Positions 56,749 to 64,000 of a stretch of DNA of 64,000 nt are shown piece after piece. Positions within the stretch are counted from its first letter, which is position 1. Each line of letters opens with the position of its first letter. The stretch is from G963665925 sp050596425 (lineage in GTDB: Bacteria; Bacillota; Clostridia; Peptostreptococcales; Acidaminobacteraceae), in contig NZ_CP192292.1 in assembly GCF_050596425.1 (NCBI RefSeq), positions 1 through 64,000 on the forward strand, written 5' to 3'. The notes under the pieces are model-generated. The model saw only the letters and a list, made by a program, of their open reading frames with translations. It had not been told where the DNA came from and did no database searches. The position numbers were made by a program, and so were the translations under genes.

Positions 56749-57051
56749 ATGAAAATTCATGTACTTAAACAAGCGCAGCCGGAGTTGCAAAACAAAGTGG
56801 ATTTGTCTGGTTCAGACAATTTATACCTCAGGATATTTGTTAAAGCCTATGGGTGAGGCGGTCCTGTTTTAGGTGTTGCTCTGGATGAGAAACAAAAAAA
56901 TGATTACGTAGAAGAACATGATGGGTATTCTATAATTGTCGATCAAGATTTGATCGACAGGTATAAAGGTTTTGAGATTGATTACACGATGACGTGGTTT
57001 TCAAAGGGCTTTGTTGTAAGACCGAGCTATGGAACAGCATCATCTTGCTAA
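56749..57051 (+). CDS. Selenocysteine-containing HesB/IscA-like protein (GUGGP)
   Basis: A 100-codon frame with one in-frame TGA at 56854-56856 (codon 36). Around it the protein reads FVKAYG-U-GGPVLGVALDE, the A-type iron-sulfur carrier motif with Sec in place of the first Cys. The family-typical hydrophobic pattern continues to DYTMTWFSKGFVVRPSYG, and a single Cys ends the protein (SSC). HesB-like selenoproteins with this motif are an established family. AAAGGGGA precedes ATG 56749. It is co-transcribed with the Cys-glutaredoxin 25 nt downstream. The missing second and third Cys pattern argues for a redox rather than a scaffold role (inference). Confidence 0.9.
56854..56880 (+). promoter_or_regulatory. 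Candidate bacterial SECIS element in the HesB-like mRNA
   Basis: Immediately after UGA, GGCGGTCCT (56857-56865) pairs with AGGTGTTGCT (56871-56880) using G-U pairs and one bulged U, with apical loop GTTTT starting with G. Bulged U plus loop G are SecB-recognition features known from fdhF. The loop is closer to UGA than in fdhF. Confidence 0.55.
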
Positions 57052-57076
57052 AGGATAAGACATAGGAGGATTTAAC

Positions 57077-57307
57077 ATGAGCAAGAAAATTACAGTTTAC
57101 ACTTCAAATACGTGTGGTTACTGCCATATGGCAAAGGACTATTTCAATGAGAACAATATTCCTTTTGAAGAAAAGAACGTTTCAACAGATGCCGAAGCAC
57201 GTAAAGAGCTTATGAAGGCAGGTTTTATGGGCGTACCAGTTATTTATGTTGATGACGAAGTGATTCAAGGTTTTGACAAGACGAAACTTGAAGAACTTCT
57301 GAAGTAG
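57077..57307 (+). CDS. Glutaredoxin-like protein, cysteine form (CGYC)
   Basis: A 76-residue thioredoxin-fold protein with the dithiol site TSNTCGYCHMAKDYF at residues 9-23, the cis-Pro GVPVIY and GFDKTKLEELL C-terminal helix, as in NrdH/YruB-type glutaredoxins. It is the Cys twin of the selenoprotein at 56278, with the same length and mostly identical sequence, so a recent duplication is evident. It starts 25 nt after the Sec-HesB gene behind TAGGAGG and shares its promoter. Likely a selenium-independent counterpart. Confidence 0.93.
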   Translation: MSKKITVYTSNTCGYCHMAKDYFNENNIPFEEKNVSTDAEARKELMKAGFMGVPVIYVDDEVIQGFDKTKLEELLK

Positions 57308-57652
57308 CCCATAGGCAAAAAAATATATTCATTCAGGCGCTGCAAAATTACAGAGCCACATTCTTGTCATACCATGTATAGGATTTTGATTTATAAATAT
57401 CTATATCTATATATGGTATGGCGAGAATTCTTGACTGATATTTTGCAAGTCGCTTAACGAATAAACCCCTTAATTATAGCTGGGCCTTTTTGCCAAGCTT
57501 TTGATTAAGGGGTTTTTGATTTTAAAGGGTCACTGGGTCCGTGAAATAAACAAAAATAGTCCCTGGAGAAAATGCGATTTTCAATCAGGGTTCAACTGAT
57601 TTTGTAGGTCTTAAAAGTGGTATACATATAAAAACCGAGAAAGGATTATACC
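57308..57652. other. Intergenic region before the CACHE kinase
   Basis: 345 bp with no gene. It carries a large terminator (57463-57519: AAACCCCTTAA / TTAAGGGGTTT enclosing AGCTGGGC / GCCAAGCT, then five T) for the glutaredoxin operon. A short inverted repeat CATACCATGTATAG...TATATGGTATGG lies at about 57369-57422. Confidence 0.7.
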
Positions 57653-59611
57653 ATGGGACAAAGAATGGGTCTAATGCAGAGAATACAATCCAAGTTGTCA
57701 AGTCGAATCACATTTTTAGTCGCACTTGTTCTAATCATTGTCTTTGGAATCCAAACTTTTTTAATCACAAACTATTTGACAAGTATTTCTAAAGACAATG
57801 TGGAATCTGAAATCGAATTAAGGGCGGAGTCCATTTCCAAGGATGTGAGAAAAATATTTGAAGACGCAAACTTGGTGACGAATCAAATGGCTCTCAATAG
57901 AGAAATTACAAGATATTTAAAAGAGGTAAACGAACGATCGGACATAAAGACGCATCCGCTTTTTTCTCATGTAAAGAACACTCTTTTAGACATTAAAAAG
58001 ACAAGCTCAAATTACTTTATTGTTTGGATTGCCAACGGTTCTGCCAATTTTTATCTGGATCATACGGGATATATTTCAGACGCGTCCTACGATGTTCTCA
58101 AAAGACCTTGGTATGAACCAGCATCAGAAAGTGAGGGTATCGTCTTCACTGAGCCTTATATTGAGTGGGAATCAGGAAAAAATGTTCTGTCATCTATTTT
58201 GGCACTCCGTGAAGGGGATAAAATATATGGTTTTGTGGTGGTGGATATTTCACTGGATTCGATCCCTACAATTTTCAAGTCGATTGAACTTAAAGGCAGA
58301 GACAAGTATTTTCTCATTTCAGAGGATGGCAAGTACGTTTATCATCCCAACCAGACCCTGGCTCTGGAATCAGATCTTAGTCTTGAGACAGATCCCCTGC
58401 ACCTATACAAAGATTTCATATTGTCAGAGAGCAAGACCATTAAAGACATTGTTTTTGAAGGACGGCATATGCTTCTCACATCCCATGAGGTGGGGGTGAG
58501 TGGCTGGAAAATAGTGACCTTACTTGATATGGAGCCTCTCAACAAGAACACTGCAAAACAGGGGATATGGATTGGGTTAACCTTTCTTACCGCCATTTTT
58601 TTAGCCATAGTTCTTATAAGCCGAATGGTGACACAGTCAACAAAACCTTTTCGGGTTTTAACGGAGTATGGGGTGGAGATTGCTGATGGTGACCTGACAA
58701 GGAATATTCCGACTATTTATAGGAATCGTCAAGATGAAATGGGCGACTTGGCAGTGTCTTTTCAAACAATTATTGAAACCTTCCGTAGTGAAAACGACAT
58801 ACTTGAAGAAAAAATCCTAGAAAAGAATAGAGAGCTGGAAGCCCAGTATGAGCATATACTAGAGACTGAAAAAGTGGCCTCACTGGGACATTTGGTTGCG
58901 GGTATAGCCCATGAAATAAACACACCGATCGGGAACTGTTTGTCCACATCGACCTTCTTAGAGCAGGAAAAGGTTAAGATGATTGAAAAATATAACTCGG
59001 GAAAACTGTCAAAGAGGGAATTTAACAATTTTATGATTCTAATGGATGAATCTCTTGATATTATGACAAGCAGTCTAAGGCGGGCAGCAGATATGATCAG
59101 CAGCTTCAAGCAAGTTGCGGTGGACCAGAGCAGTGAAAGAAAATATAAGTTTGATATCAAGCAAGTTGTGGACAGCGTTATTATGAGCCTCAAACACGAA
59201 TACAAGAGAACGCAGATTCATATAGACAATCGATGCAAACTTGGTATGGAACTGGAAAGTTATCCGGGGGCTCTGACCCAGGTGATCACCAATTTCGTTA
59301 TGAACTCCATTAAGCATGGATATCAGGAAGGTGAGGCTGGCATGATTGTCATTGATGCCAGAGAAGAAGGCCAAGATGTGGTCCTGACATACACAGACGA
59401 TGGCTGTGGGATGGATGAAATGACCAGATCTAAAATGTTTGACCCCTTCTTTACGACCAGTCGGGGAACGGGTAGCAGTGGGCTGGGCATGCACATTGTT
59501 CATAATATTGTTACCCAGCAGCTGAGGGGCTCTATAATATGTGAAACGGGTCCTGGTCAAGGTGTGAAGTTCATACTGAGGCTTCCTAAATTTGTTTATG
59601 ACACAGTGTAA
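57653..59611 (+). CDS. Orphan sensor histidine kinase with extracellular CACHE domain
   Basis: A 652-residue membrane kinase. Two membrane helices (about 19-40 and 304-325) enclose a ~260-residue double-CACHE sensor (RPWYEPASESEGIVFTEPYIEWESGKNVLSSI and DKYFLISEDGKYVYHP are dCACHE hallmarks). HAMP (about 330-380), a coiled coil, HisKA with phospho-acceptor His420 (GIAHEINTPIGN) and a HATPase (GALTQVITNFVMNSIKHG, DDGCGMDE, GSSGLGMHIV) follow. The kinase type resembles those paired with NtrC-like or HD-GYP partners. No response regulator is adjacent. The ligand is probably a small organic molecule. Confidence 0.92.
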   Translation: MGQRMGLMQRIQSKLSSRITFLVALVLIIVFGIQTFLITNYLTSISKDNVESEIELRAESISKDVRKIFEDANLVTNQMALNREITRYLKEVNERSDIKTHPLFSHVKNTLLDIKKTSSNYFIVWIANGSANFYLDHTGYISDASYDVLKRPWYEPASESEGIVFTEPYIEWESGKNVLSSILALREGDKIYGFVVVDISLDSIPTIFKSIELKGRDKYFLISEDGKYVYHPNQTLALESDLSLETDPLHLYKDFILSESKTIKDIVFEGRHMLLTSHEVGVSGWKIVTLLDMEPLNKNTAKQGIWIGLTFLTAIFLAIVLISRMVTQSTKPFRVLTEYGVEIADGDLTRNIPTIYRNRQDEMGDLAVSFQTIIETFRSENDILEEKILEKNRELEAQYEHILETEKVASLGHLVAGIAHEINTPIGNCLSTSTFLEQEKVKMIEKYNSGKLSKREFNNFMILMDESLDIMTSSLRRAADMISSFKQVAVDQSSERKYKFDIKQVVDSVIMSLKHEYKRTQIHIDNRCKLGMELESYPGALTQVITNFVMNSIKHGYQEGEAGMIVIDAREEGQDVVLTYTDDGCGMDEMTRSKMFDPFFTTSRGTGSSGLGMHIVHNIVTQQLRGSIICETGPGQGVKFILRLPKFVYDTV

Positions 59612-59675
59612 ATTCATTTCAAAAGAGAAGGACCGTATATTGAAATGATTCTGAAAGACAGGGATTTATGCAAAA

Positions 59676-59722
59676 ATAAAAAGGACTATGATTTTCATTC
59701 TGAAAATCATAGTCCTTTTTGT
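59676..59722. terminator. Bidirectional terminator
   Basis: A 19-bp perfect stem AAAAAGGACTATGATTTTC / complement with a 5-nt loop. Confidence 0.93.
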
Positions 59723-59779
59723 TATAAGATTTGGTCCGGTCTTTGCCCTTACAAAGTAGGGGACTGGATGTTAGTGTGA

Positions 59780-59962
59780 CTAAGCGTTCAGCTCTTGAAG
59801 CAGTTTCTCAACGTCCATACCATGAACAGCAGCAGCTTGTTCCAGCGTTTCACTTTGTGCAGATGGACAGCCAAGGCAGCCCATTCCGTTTGCAATCAGT
59901 ACGTTTGCTGATTCAGGCTTTGTTTTAAGAATATCGGCAATTAACATGTCTTTGGTAATCAT
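59780..59962 (-). CDS. DUF1858 redox-disulfide domain protein
   Basis: A 60-residue single DUF1858 domain with the CxxC motif GMGCLGCPSAQSETLEQAAAVHG. This domain occurs alone or fused to hybrid-cluster and other redox proteins in anaerobes. AAGGAGGAAT precedes ATG 59962; an upstream in-frame GTG-type start is unlikely. It is the last gene of the siroheme-reductase operon under the HcpR box at 61481. Confidence 0.88.
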   Translation of the reverse strand: MITKDMLIADILKTKPESANVLIANGMGCLGCPSAQSETLEQAAAVHGMDVEKLLQELNA

Positions 59963-60049
59963 TATTATTCCTCCTTGAGTATATGGTTGATTTAAATTCC
60001 CTAATGCGGGCATATATGCAGACTTATAAACTATTTCGTCTTCCGAAAG

Positions 60050-60691
60050 TTATTTCTTAGATATCATATGATATTGCAAGCCATTTTTCAACTCAAAAGT
60101 ATATGTGAATTTAGGATTGGCTGCTTCAACAAAGGCTTTTGAGAAAGCCTCTCTAAAGTCATAATAGTGGCTTACATTTGTACCGCCTTCGTTCCAGAAT
60201 GGTTCATGAACGCATCTGTCCTTTTGCCACTCAAGTTTGTCTGGTGTGTTTGATGTGACAGCGTTGACTCTGTCGCAGGGCATACCCTCCAGCAAGAAGT
60301 TATCAAGGGCCTTGAAAATTTGTTCAGGGCTTTGTGCCTCATCAGTTGAAATGGCACCACCATGTTTTTTACCGAAGTCAGCATAAACACCAGCCACTTG
60401 TTTATATGTGTCTTCACCGGCGCTTGATACTATTTTCTCGATAAGTCTGGATTGTCGTAGCTCTGCAATCTTGATCTTGTTTTGCAGCCATCCATGAATA
60501 TTGTCCTGATCGATAAGACTTTCAAGTGGGGCATGATTTAAGTAAGGACCATAGGTATCAACCAGTTCCTTTTCCAGGCTTGCCTGTACCGCAGGGTCTG
60601 CAACTTTTGTCAAAATACCTTTTTCAATGTCTTCGAGCAAGTTTATTTTACTGTATAACCAGTGGTGTATTGGGCCTAAAAATCGACTCAT
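60050..60691 (-). CDS. Uncharacterised protein co-transcribed with the siroheme reductase
   Basis: 213 residues, soluble, mostly helical at the N-terminus (LGPIHHWLYSKINLLEDIEKGIL). Conserved-looking Cys/His residues lie in GMPCDRVNAVTSN and KDRCVHEPFWNEGG, and an aromatic C-terminal strand pair follows. I do not recognise a characterised family. It starts 2 nt after the reductase stop, so translation is coupled. The two Cys and nearby His could form a metal or heme site (inference). Its tight linkage suggests a partner or maturation role for the sulfite/nitrite reductase. Confidence 0.75.
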   Translation of the reverse strand: MSRFLGPIHHWLYSKINLLEDIEKGILTKVADPAVQASLEKELVDTYGPYLNHAPLESLIDQDNIHGWLQNKIKIAELRQSRLIEKIVSSAGEDTYKQVAGVYADFGKKHGGAISTDEAQSPEQIFKALDNFLLEGMPCDRVNAVTSNTPDKLEWQKDRCVHEPFWNEGGTNVSHYYDFREAFSKAFVEAANPKFTYTFELKNGLQYHMISKK

Positions 60692-60693
60692 TT

Positions 60694-61416
60694 CTATTCC
60701 TCCTTAGAGCTTTCAGATGTTTTTTCATCTTTGTGTGCCTTATTTCTTTTTTCCTCATATATGCTTTGAATGCCAGTCTTAAAAGTTTCAAGACCAATTT
60801 TGTCTATAAAGGGACCAAGTTTTTCTCCCATTTCAGCGTGTTCACAGTAGTAATCATAAACAGCTTCCACCATATCGAAGGCTTCATCTTCAGTGAGTTT
60901 TTCAGCAATCCGATCAGGCAGTCGTGGATGGTATCCTGCGCTTCCACCTGCCACAACAATGCATCCATCTAGGTCGGCTAAGACACCAATGTCTTTGGCG
61001 TTGACACTGCCACATGCATTGAGGCAACCTGCCACACCAATTTTCGTTCTATTAGGTGTGGGTGCACCATAAAATCTTTTTTCAAGGCGCATGCCCAGAG
61101 GCAGTGTGTTTTGCTTGGCTCTTTTGCAAAATCCAGCGGGACAAATTTCAACATTTTTAACGGAATAAGCTGATCTGACACCGGGTTCCATGCCCAGGTC
61201 TTCCCATGCTTTTTCCACATCGTCTTCCCTTAGACCTAAAATAGCGATTCGTTGGCCCGATGTGATTTTAAGAGTGCCCTGATATTTCTCGGCCACCTGA
61301 GCCATAAGAGCCAGTTTGTCTGGCCTGATAAAACCGCCGGGGATACGTGGCGTGATGCCGTATGTGCGGCGACCGTTTTTTATTTTTTGAAGGACTGAGA
61401 ATTCTGGTTTTGCCAT
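60694..61416 (-). CDS. Small siroheme [4Fe-4S] reductase (dissimilatory sulfite reductase-like protein)
   Basis: 240 residues, the minimal sulfite/nitrite reductase unit. The N-terminal ferredoxin-like half has LKITSGQRIAILGL. The siroheme/cluster cysteines are in EICPAGFCKRAKQ (C-x4-C) and GVAGCLNACGSVNAKD (C-x3-C). It lacks the extra 4Fe-4S ferredoxin domain of larger Dsr proteins. The C-terminus is charged. Such group III Dsr-like proteins may reduce sulfite, nitrite or hydroxylamine. A GTAAC-N4-GTTAC box 65 bp upstream puts it under HcpR, favouring nitrogen-oxide stress. Confidence 0.88.
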   Translation of the reverse strand: MAKPEFSVLQKIKNGRRTYGITPRIPGGFIRPDKLALMAQVAEKYQGTLKITSGQRIAILGLREDDVEKAWEDLGMEPGVRSAYSVKNVEICPAGFCKRAKQNTLPLGMRLEKRFYGAPTPNRTKIGVAGCLNACGSVNAKDIGVLADLDGCIVVAGGSAGYHPRLPDRIAEKLTEDEAFDMVEAVYDYYCEHAEMGEKLGPFIDKIGLETFKTGIQSIYEEKRNKAHKDEKTSESSKEE

Positions 61417-61480
61417 AACAATGCCTCCTGTGTGTTTGTTAACTATGACCTTATTATAGGGGGATGGGGAAAAAGAATCG

Positions 61481-61494
61481 GTAACATTAGTTAC
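61481..61494. promoter_or_regulatory. HcpR box upstream of the siroheme-reductase operon
   Basis: Exact palindrome GTAAC-ATTA-GTTAC, the clostridial HcpR motif, between hcpR and the reductase gene. Confidence 0.85.
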
Positions 61495-61581
61495 AGTTTC
61501 CGGCTTTTCCTTAAAAATTACACTAAAAATGTGTATATATAAATTTTAAGCCCTGACTTTATAATGCATACCCAAATTTTC

Positions 61582-62262
61582 CTATCCTATAAGCTCATCT
61601 TCCAGTGCGTCCACATCGAGAATTTTAATTGTACTCTTGTCATAGTCAATGAGGCCTTCTTCTTTCATTTTAATAAGTTCCCTAGAAAGAGAAGGGCGCT
61701 GTATGGACATATGCTCAGCCATATCTTTGCGGGACATCTTGGTTTGTATCATGGCAGACCCCTGAATTTTATATTCTTTAAGCAGATAGTTGCAGACCTT
61801 TTGACGGATGGTGTCAAGGGAAAGTACCTTAATCTTACGATTCATCATAGTAAGTTTGTTAGACAACATGCCAAGAAAATTATTCAGGAGAATGGGGTGG
61901 TGGGTCAGACCGTGCATGATAGACGCTTTTTCAATAAAGAGGATGGTGGACTTGGTTTTTGCCACAGCACTAATAGGGTACTTGTCCTGATCACTGAATA
62001 GGATGGCCTCACCAAAACACTGGCCCGGCATCAAGGTGGTTAGAGTGGCCACCTTGCCAGAGGGATATATGTTTTGAAGTTCAACTTTTCCAGAGGCGAG
62101 AATCCCCAGGCTGGTACAAGAATCTCCTTCGAAGGCAATAATGGTATCTTTTTCATAGCTTTCAGCCTTGACCTCAAGAACCCTTAGAAGGGAATCAATG
62201 TTATCAATATTCAAGTGACGAAACAGAATGCATTTTTCCAGGGACTGTGCATATTTTTTCAT
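61582..62262 (-). CDS. hcpR: Crp/Fnr-family regulator HcpR
   Basis: 226 residues: an N-terminal cyclic-nucleotide-binding-type beta barrel (about 15-125) and a C-terminal HTH (SRKDMAEHMSIQRPSLSRELIKMKEEGLI). HcpR regulators sense nitric oxide or related species and activate hcp and its ferredoxin. Two exact GTAAC-N4-GTTAC boxes flank the gene, one before the reductase operon and one before ferredoxin-hcp, which identifies it as HcpR rather than a generic Crp. It lacks the N-terminal cysteine set of Fnr. Confidence 0.88.
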   Translation of the reverse strand: MKKYAQSLEKCILFRHLNIDNIDSLLRVLEVKAESYEKDTIIAFEGDSCTSLGILASGKVELQNIYPSGKVATLTTLMPGQCFGEAILFSDQDKYPISAVAKTKSTILFIEKASIMHGLTHHPILLNNFLGMLSNKLTMMNRKIKVLSLDTIRQKVCNYLLKEYKIQGSAMIQTKMSRKDMAEHMSIQRPSLSRELIKMKEEGLIDYDKSTIKILDVDALEDELIG

Positions 62263-62374
62263 AGTCTTTCGCCTCGCTTTAAATGTAGTAAGTGGTATGA
62301 AGATAAATCAAATGAGTGATTTTGATCTAAAATGGACAAAAACCATCAACTTTTTTCTAGAAATTTGGTTTTTG

Positions 62375-62388
62375 GTAACAAGTGTTAC
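62375..62388. promoter_or_regulatory. HcpR box upstream of ferredoxin-hcp
   Basis: Exact palindrome GTAAC-AAGT-GTTAC in the divergent region between hcpR and the ferredoxin gene. It could act on both directions. Confidence 0.88.
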
Positions 62389-62548
62389 GGATTATCTAGG
62401 CTCAGATTATTATAATGAACTCAGAAAATCAATACTAAATCAATCGGAATTAAAACTTAAAACATAAATCACACAGGTTGAAATAGAATCCGAAACGGGA
62501 AGATTCATAAGAACTTCCAAGAACATCCGAGAAGAAAGGAGTCTTATT

Positions 62549-63418
62549 ATGGAACGAAAAATAGTCCAAATTCATGACGAACTTTGTAATGGTTGTGAAC
62601 TTTGCGTAAGTGCCTGTCATGAAGGTGCCATAGAAATGATAGATGGTAAGGCCAAGCTTGTCAGTGACATTTACTGTGACGGTCTAGGAGATTGTCTTCC
62701 AGCGTGTCCAACAGGTGCCATTGAAATAATAGAGAGAAAGGCTGATGCTTATTCTCAAAAGGCTGTTGATGAAAGACTGGCAGCTCAAACGCAGGAAACT
62801 CAGAGCCAAGAAGTCCAGGAACAAGTGGTGGAAGACCCTCAAGAAAAGAGCCTTCCCGTCCACGATTGTGGTTGTGGGGGAGCCCATGACGACATGATGC
62901 ATAAAATGCAGTCTGGTGGGGGATGCCCTGGATCAGCAGCTATGAAACTCAATGTGATTACCCCAGACAAAGCAAATCGTAAGAGTATGGCTCAAGCAAA
63001 AGTGGCTGATATGTCAAAGCGAATGACTGAGGATCCAGAAAAGGAAATGCTCCAGTCTAAACTATCCACTTGGCCCGTTCAGATTAATCTTGTCAATCCA
63101 GGGGCTGAATATTTACAAGGGGCTGACTTATTAATAGCAGCAGACTGTACAGCCTTTGCATATGGAAATTTTCACAACGACTTCATCAAGGGTCGCGTGG
63201 CACTTATAGGTTGTCCCAAGCTAGATGACAACAATTACTACACAGAAAAAATCGCTACGATTTTAAGACAAAATGATATTGCATCAATCACAGTGGTTAG
63301 GATGGAAGTCCCTTGTTGTTCTGGGATTGTCGGTGCTGTGAAGCAGGCCATGCTTGATGCGGGCACGATTGTAAATTATGAAGAAGTGACTATAGAACTG
63401 GATGGGAGCAAAAGGTAA
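62549..63418 (+). CDS. 4Fe-4S ferredoxin-type protein associated with Hcp
   Basis: 289 residues. The N-terminus holds a two-cluster ferredoxin (CNGCELCVSACHEGAI and YCDGLGDCLPACPTGAI). A Gln/Glu-rich linker, a short CGCGG..H segment and a second domain (about 165-285) follow, with AADCTAFAYGNFHNDF, IGCPKLDD and VPCCSGIVG, adding further cysteines. This multidomain ferredoxin precedes hcp in many anaerobes and is thought to donate electrons to it. AAAGGAG precedes ATG 62549. Its stop overlaps the first possible hcp start by 1 nt. Confidence 0.92.
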   Translation: MERKIVQIHDELCNGCELCVSACHEGAIEMIDGKAKLVSDIYCDGLGDCLPACPTGAIEIIERKADAYSQKAVDERLAAQTQETQSQEVQEQVVEDPQEKSLPVHDCGCGGAHDDMMHKMQSGGGCPGSAAMKLNVITPDKANRKSMAQAKVADMSKRMTEDPEKEMLQSKLSTWPVQINLVNPGAEYLQGADLLIAADCTAFAYGNFHNDFIKGRVALIGCPKLDDNNYYTEKIATILRQNDIASITVVRMEVPCCSGIVGAVKQAMLDAGTIVNYEEVTIELDGSKR

Positions 63419-64000
63419 TGGGATTCTTTGGTTTTATAAACAGACTGTTTGGTAATAATAACAATGAGGCGTCAGCCTCTGTTAATAAAGTAAATAATAT
63501 TAATCAAGACTTTAAAAAGTCTGAGACTATGAATACGAAGGGAGATCAAAACACTATGTCAATGTTCTGTTATCAATGTCAAGAAGCGGCTGGTGGCAAA
63601 GGCTGTACAAAAGTAGGGGTATGTGGCAAGCCAAGTGATGTGGCAAATCTTCAAGACCTTTTACTATACCTACTAAAAGGGGTAGCATACTTTAACCTGA
63701 AAGCACGTGAAGCAGGTATTAACAAGCCAGAAACAGACAAGATCATGTTTGATGGTCTATTCTCTACAATTACAAACGCAAACTTTGATCGTGCGGCATT
63801 TGTGAAGCGCATCAACCAGACAATTGCCCACCGTGATGCACTAAAAGTGGATCTTGAAGCAAAAGGTGTTGCCCTAGGTGACCTGCATGACTGCGCAACA
63901 TGGCAAGGCGTGGAATCAGAATTTGATGCAAAAGCGGCTGTGGTTGGTATTCTAGCAACTGAAAATGAAGATGTTCGTTCTCTCAGAGAACTTATTACTT
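63418..64000 (+). CDS. hcp: Hybrid-cluster protein / hydroxylamine reductase, partial (runs off the window)
   Basis: Only the N-terminal part is present. From codon 47 it reads MSMFCYQCQEAAGGKGCTKVGVCGK, the N-terminal four-cysteine cluster of Hcp, which reduces NO or hydroxylamine. The frame is open from ATG 63418, which overlaps the ferredoxin stop and would add 46 residues beginning MGFFGFINRLFG, an amphipathic segment followed by an Asn/Ser-rich linker. ATG 63556 gives the canonical start with AAGGGAGA about 10 nt upstream. Which start is used cannot be decided by eye. It is controlled by the HcpR box at 62375. Confidence 0.93.
   Translation, partial: MGFFGFINRLFGNNNNEASASVNKVNNINQDFKKSETMNTKGDQNTMSMFCYQCQEAAGGKGCTKVGVCGKPSDVANLQDLLLYLLKGVAYFNLKAREAGINKPETDKIMFDGLFSTITNANFDRAAFVKRINQTIAHRDALKVDLEAKGVALGDLHDCATWQGVESEFDAKAAVVGILATENEDVRSLRELIT

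Overview
The window is the origin-proximal segment of a low-GC Firmicutes chromosome, almost certainly an anaerobic member of the Clostridia. It opens on the ATG of dnaA. dnaA, dnaN, an S4-domain gene, recF, gyrB and gyrA follow in the classic Firmicutes order. Clostridial or Firmicutes signs include T-box leaders on serS and metG, an RsbV-RsbW-SigB module, Spo0A boxes at an abrB gene, RecU, Noc-like DNA sites, an HcpR regulon with a hybrid-cluster protein, and two in-frame UGA (selenocysteine) genes. The gene content resembles Fusibacter- or Acidaminobacter-like Clostridia, but I cannot assign a species.

Layout. 1-8.8 kb: oriC half-region and replication genes. 9.1-12.8 kb: a membrane protein of unknown function, then the SigB partner-switching module. 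12.8-16 kb: trpS, a putative small RNA, and a BirA-type operator in front of a fused bioB-bioD gene. 16.2-22.1 kb: a complete rRNA operon (16S, tRNA-Ala, 23S, 5S, tRNA-Leu, tRNA-Gly) behind tandem promoters. 22.3-30.4 kb: an MFS exporter behind a ykkC-type riboswitch, a GntR regulator, and niaR with the de novo NAD genes nadA-nadB-nadC plus an EIIC-like membrane protein. 30.8-37.4 kb: murI, a sigma-region-4-like protein, serS, an aminotransferase, small membrane proteins and an Orn/Lys/Arg decarboxylase-family gene. 37.4-55.5 kb: a block collinear with the Bacillus tmk-ksgA region (lepB in the usual tmk position, darA, holB, ricT, trmN6, rsmI, abrB, metG, tatD, a yabE-like gene, rnmV, ksgA). 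It is interrupted by an MFS gene with a leader peptide, a two-component system and a few small genes, and is followed by convergent recU.

55.5-57.3 kb is the most unusual part. A DnaA-box cluster lies in a 0.7-kb gene-free stretch, followed by a selenocysteine glutaredoxin (UGYC), a selenocysteine HesB/IscA-like protein (GUGGP), and a cysteine twin of the glutaredoxin (CGYC). Standard gene calling breaks both UGA genes. 57.6-59.6 kb: an orphan CACHE-type sensor kinase. 59.8-64 kb: a nitrosative-stress or redox locus. In it a Crp/Fnr regulator (HcpR) sits between two exact GTAAC-N4-GTTAC boxes, one serving a siroheme-reductase operon with an uncharacterised partner and a DUF1858 protein, the other a ferredoxin-hcp operon that runs off the window.
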